Of a DNA stretch of 64,000 bases, positions 63,163-64,000 are shown in pieces. Position numbers and translations under genes: made by a program. The DNA is from Beaufortia kweichowensis (Eukaryota > Chordata > Actinopteri > Cypriniformes > Gastromyzontidae), in NCBI GenBank assembly GCA_019155185.1, contig CM032797.1:18004659-18068658 (forward strand). Reading direction: 5' to 3'. The notes beneath the pieces were generated by a model, which ran no database searches, was not told the DNA's origin, and saw only the letters and a program-made list of their open reading frames with translations. Position 1 is the stretch's first letter; every line of letters begins with the position of its first letter.

Positions 63163-63652
63163 GGCCTCAGGGCACAATAATACATGACAGAATCTGTCTG
63201 TACAGCAGAGGAGATCTTCAGATCCACTTGTTTGATGTCTTGATGAACTTCAGCAGAAAATCTGTCTGGTCTGTTTTCACTCATAACTCCATGTGGGAAG
63301 ATGTAAAGTAGGAACTCTGGTTTGGATCCGGGATATTGTCTGTACCATTGTAAATTATTTACATTAGCAGTGAAATCTTTGTAACTACAGGACAGTGTAA
63401 CATTGTCACCAACAACACTGTTTACATCCCCTGATAGATGTCGAATTGCTTCTGCATCTGTGTGTCCTGAGAATAGAGAGAATAAATTCAGATAAACAGC
63501 TTCATCAAACAACTTAAACATATAATATTAGTAAATAATCACAGTTATATATATCACAGTATAATATCAGTAGACTGGTGTAGACTGAATAGATACAGTT
63601 TAATCTTACCAACACATGTCCACAGTAAAGTGAAGAAAGTGAAAATAATCAT
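63163..63652 (-). CDS. TRAV: V-alpha(/delta) gene VI
   Basis: Leader exon 63610-63652 (MIIFTFFTLLWTCV), V exon 63163-63466. Domain: LSCSYKDFTANVNNLQWYRQ (long CDR1), KQVDLKISS, DSVMYYCALRP. RSS: CACAGTA (63156-63162), 23-bp spacer, nonamer 63124-63132. Upstream, AGGGCGGAGCTT (63741-63751) and TGATGTCA (63754-63761) on the minus strand recall a V promoter with a decamer-like site. 3' half identical to VG. Confidence 0.94.
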
Positions 63653-63920
63653 GATGGTGTATCTCTGAAAAATAATCAAGAATCTGCTTCTCTTTTCTGT
63701 ATCATCTCAATGTTTAAAATGCTTTTACATCTTGATATTAAGCTCCGCCCTCTGACATCATTTTATATCCTGGCTTACTTTTCTAAAATATTCTCTTTAC
63801 AGCAAATCACTTGTGTTGTTGTGATGAGGACAGTAAAAATCATACACAATAAATAACATCTTAATGTAAATCTAACAATGCAAACTGTTTTATAAAGGTA
63901 AGGTTTAGGGTATAGATTAG

Positions 63921-64000
63921 TGAAGCACATTAATACTGTGAAGAGTCTGTTACTTTAGCAGGAGAGATTTCCAGCTTCATGAGTTTTGTGTCTTTATGAA
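63921..64000 (-). pseudogene. V-alpha gene VJ, 3' end only, stop codon
   Basis: The window ends inside this V exon. FR3 reads HKDTKLMKLEISPAKVTDSSQY and then TAA where the second Tyr of YYC belongs, followed by TGTGCT. No heptamer is seen next to it. A pseudogene unless the window end misleads. Confidence 0.7.

Noticed and set aside
1..64000. CRISPR arrays, operons, prokaryotic genes or phage
   Set aside because: The window is vertebrate genomic DNA; no spaced direct repeats or bacterial gene structure.

Overview
This is a vertebrate T-cell receptor alpha (TRA) locus segment, almost certainly from a teleost fish. The AT-rich, intron-rich DNA, the short C-alpha exon, the layout J array - C-alpha - inverted V genes, and repeat copies resembling cyprinid-type SINE tails (9.8, 12.3 and 17.3 kb) suggest a cypriniform fish. 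I cannot name the species from sequence alone.

Layout. (1) 1-1532: no gene; two CTCF-like motifs. (2) 1540-40635, plus strand: a dense array of J-alpha segments. I count 104 (local numbers J1-J104, 5' to 3'; not official TRAJ numbers) plus one older vestige at 10.6 kb. Nearly all have a nonamer, a 12-bp spacer and a heptamer upstream, a short reading frame with an FGxG-type motif, and a splice donor. J75, J84, J96, J103 and J104 are broken; J1 is doubtful; J49 carries a 1-nt deletion. Two regions of the array were built by block duplication (21.3-28.4 kb and 33.4-39.9 kb). (3) 41026-42575, plus strand: C-alpha (TRAC) in four exons: a short Ig domain, a connecting peptide with one Cys, a transmembrane exon with the conserved Arg and Lys, and a 3'UTR exon. 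(4) 42.6-54.8 kb: no gene; dispersed repeats, a GC-rich unexplained block at 42.7-43.3 kb, two clusters of lymphoid transcription-factor-like sites (48.8 kb, 51.2 kb; candidate alpha enhancers) and CTCF-like motifs at 52.1 and 53.9 kb. (5) 54.8-64.0 kb, minus strand: V-alpha(/delta) genes with a leader exon, a V exon and a 22/23-bp-spacer RSS: six look intact, several are broken (internal deletion, half gene, orphan leader, stop codon), and the window ends inside another.

How it works. J segments carry 12-RSSs on the plus strand and V genes carry 23-RSSs on the minus strand beyond C-alpha, so V-to-J joining must be by inversion. A joined V-J exon is then spliced to C-alpha; all intact J segments end with one nucleotide of a split codon that matches the two nucleotides starting C-alpha exon 1. 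The V region shows strong signs of gene conversion: 272 bp identical between two V genes that otherwise differ, and a CDR1 patch moved between genes.

I found no new type of system; the points worth a second look are in the structure of the array and the non-coding DNA. All coordinates were read by eye and may be off by one or two bases.
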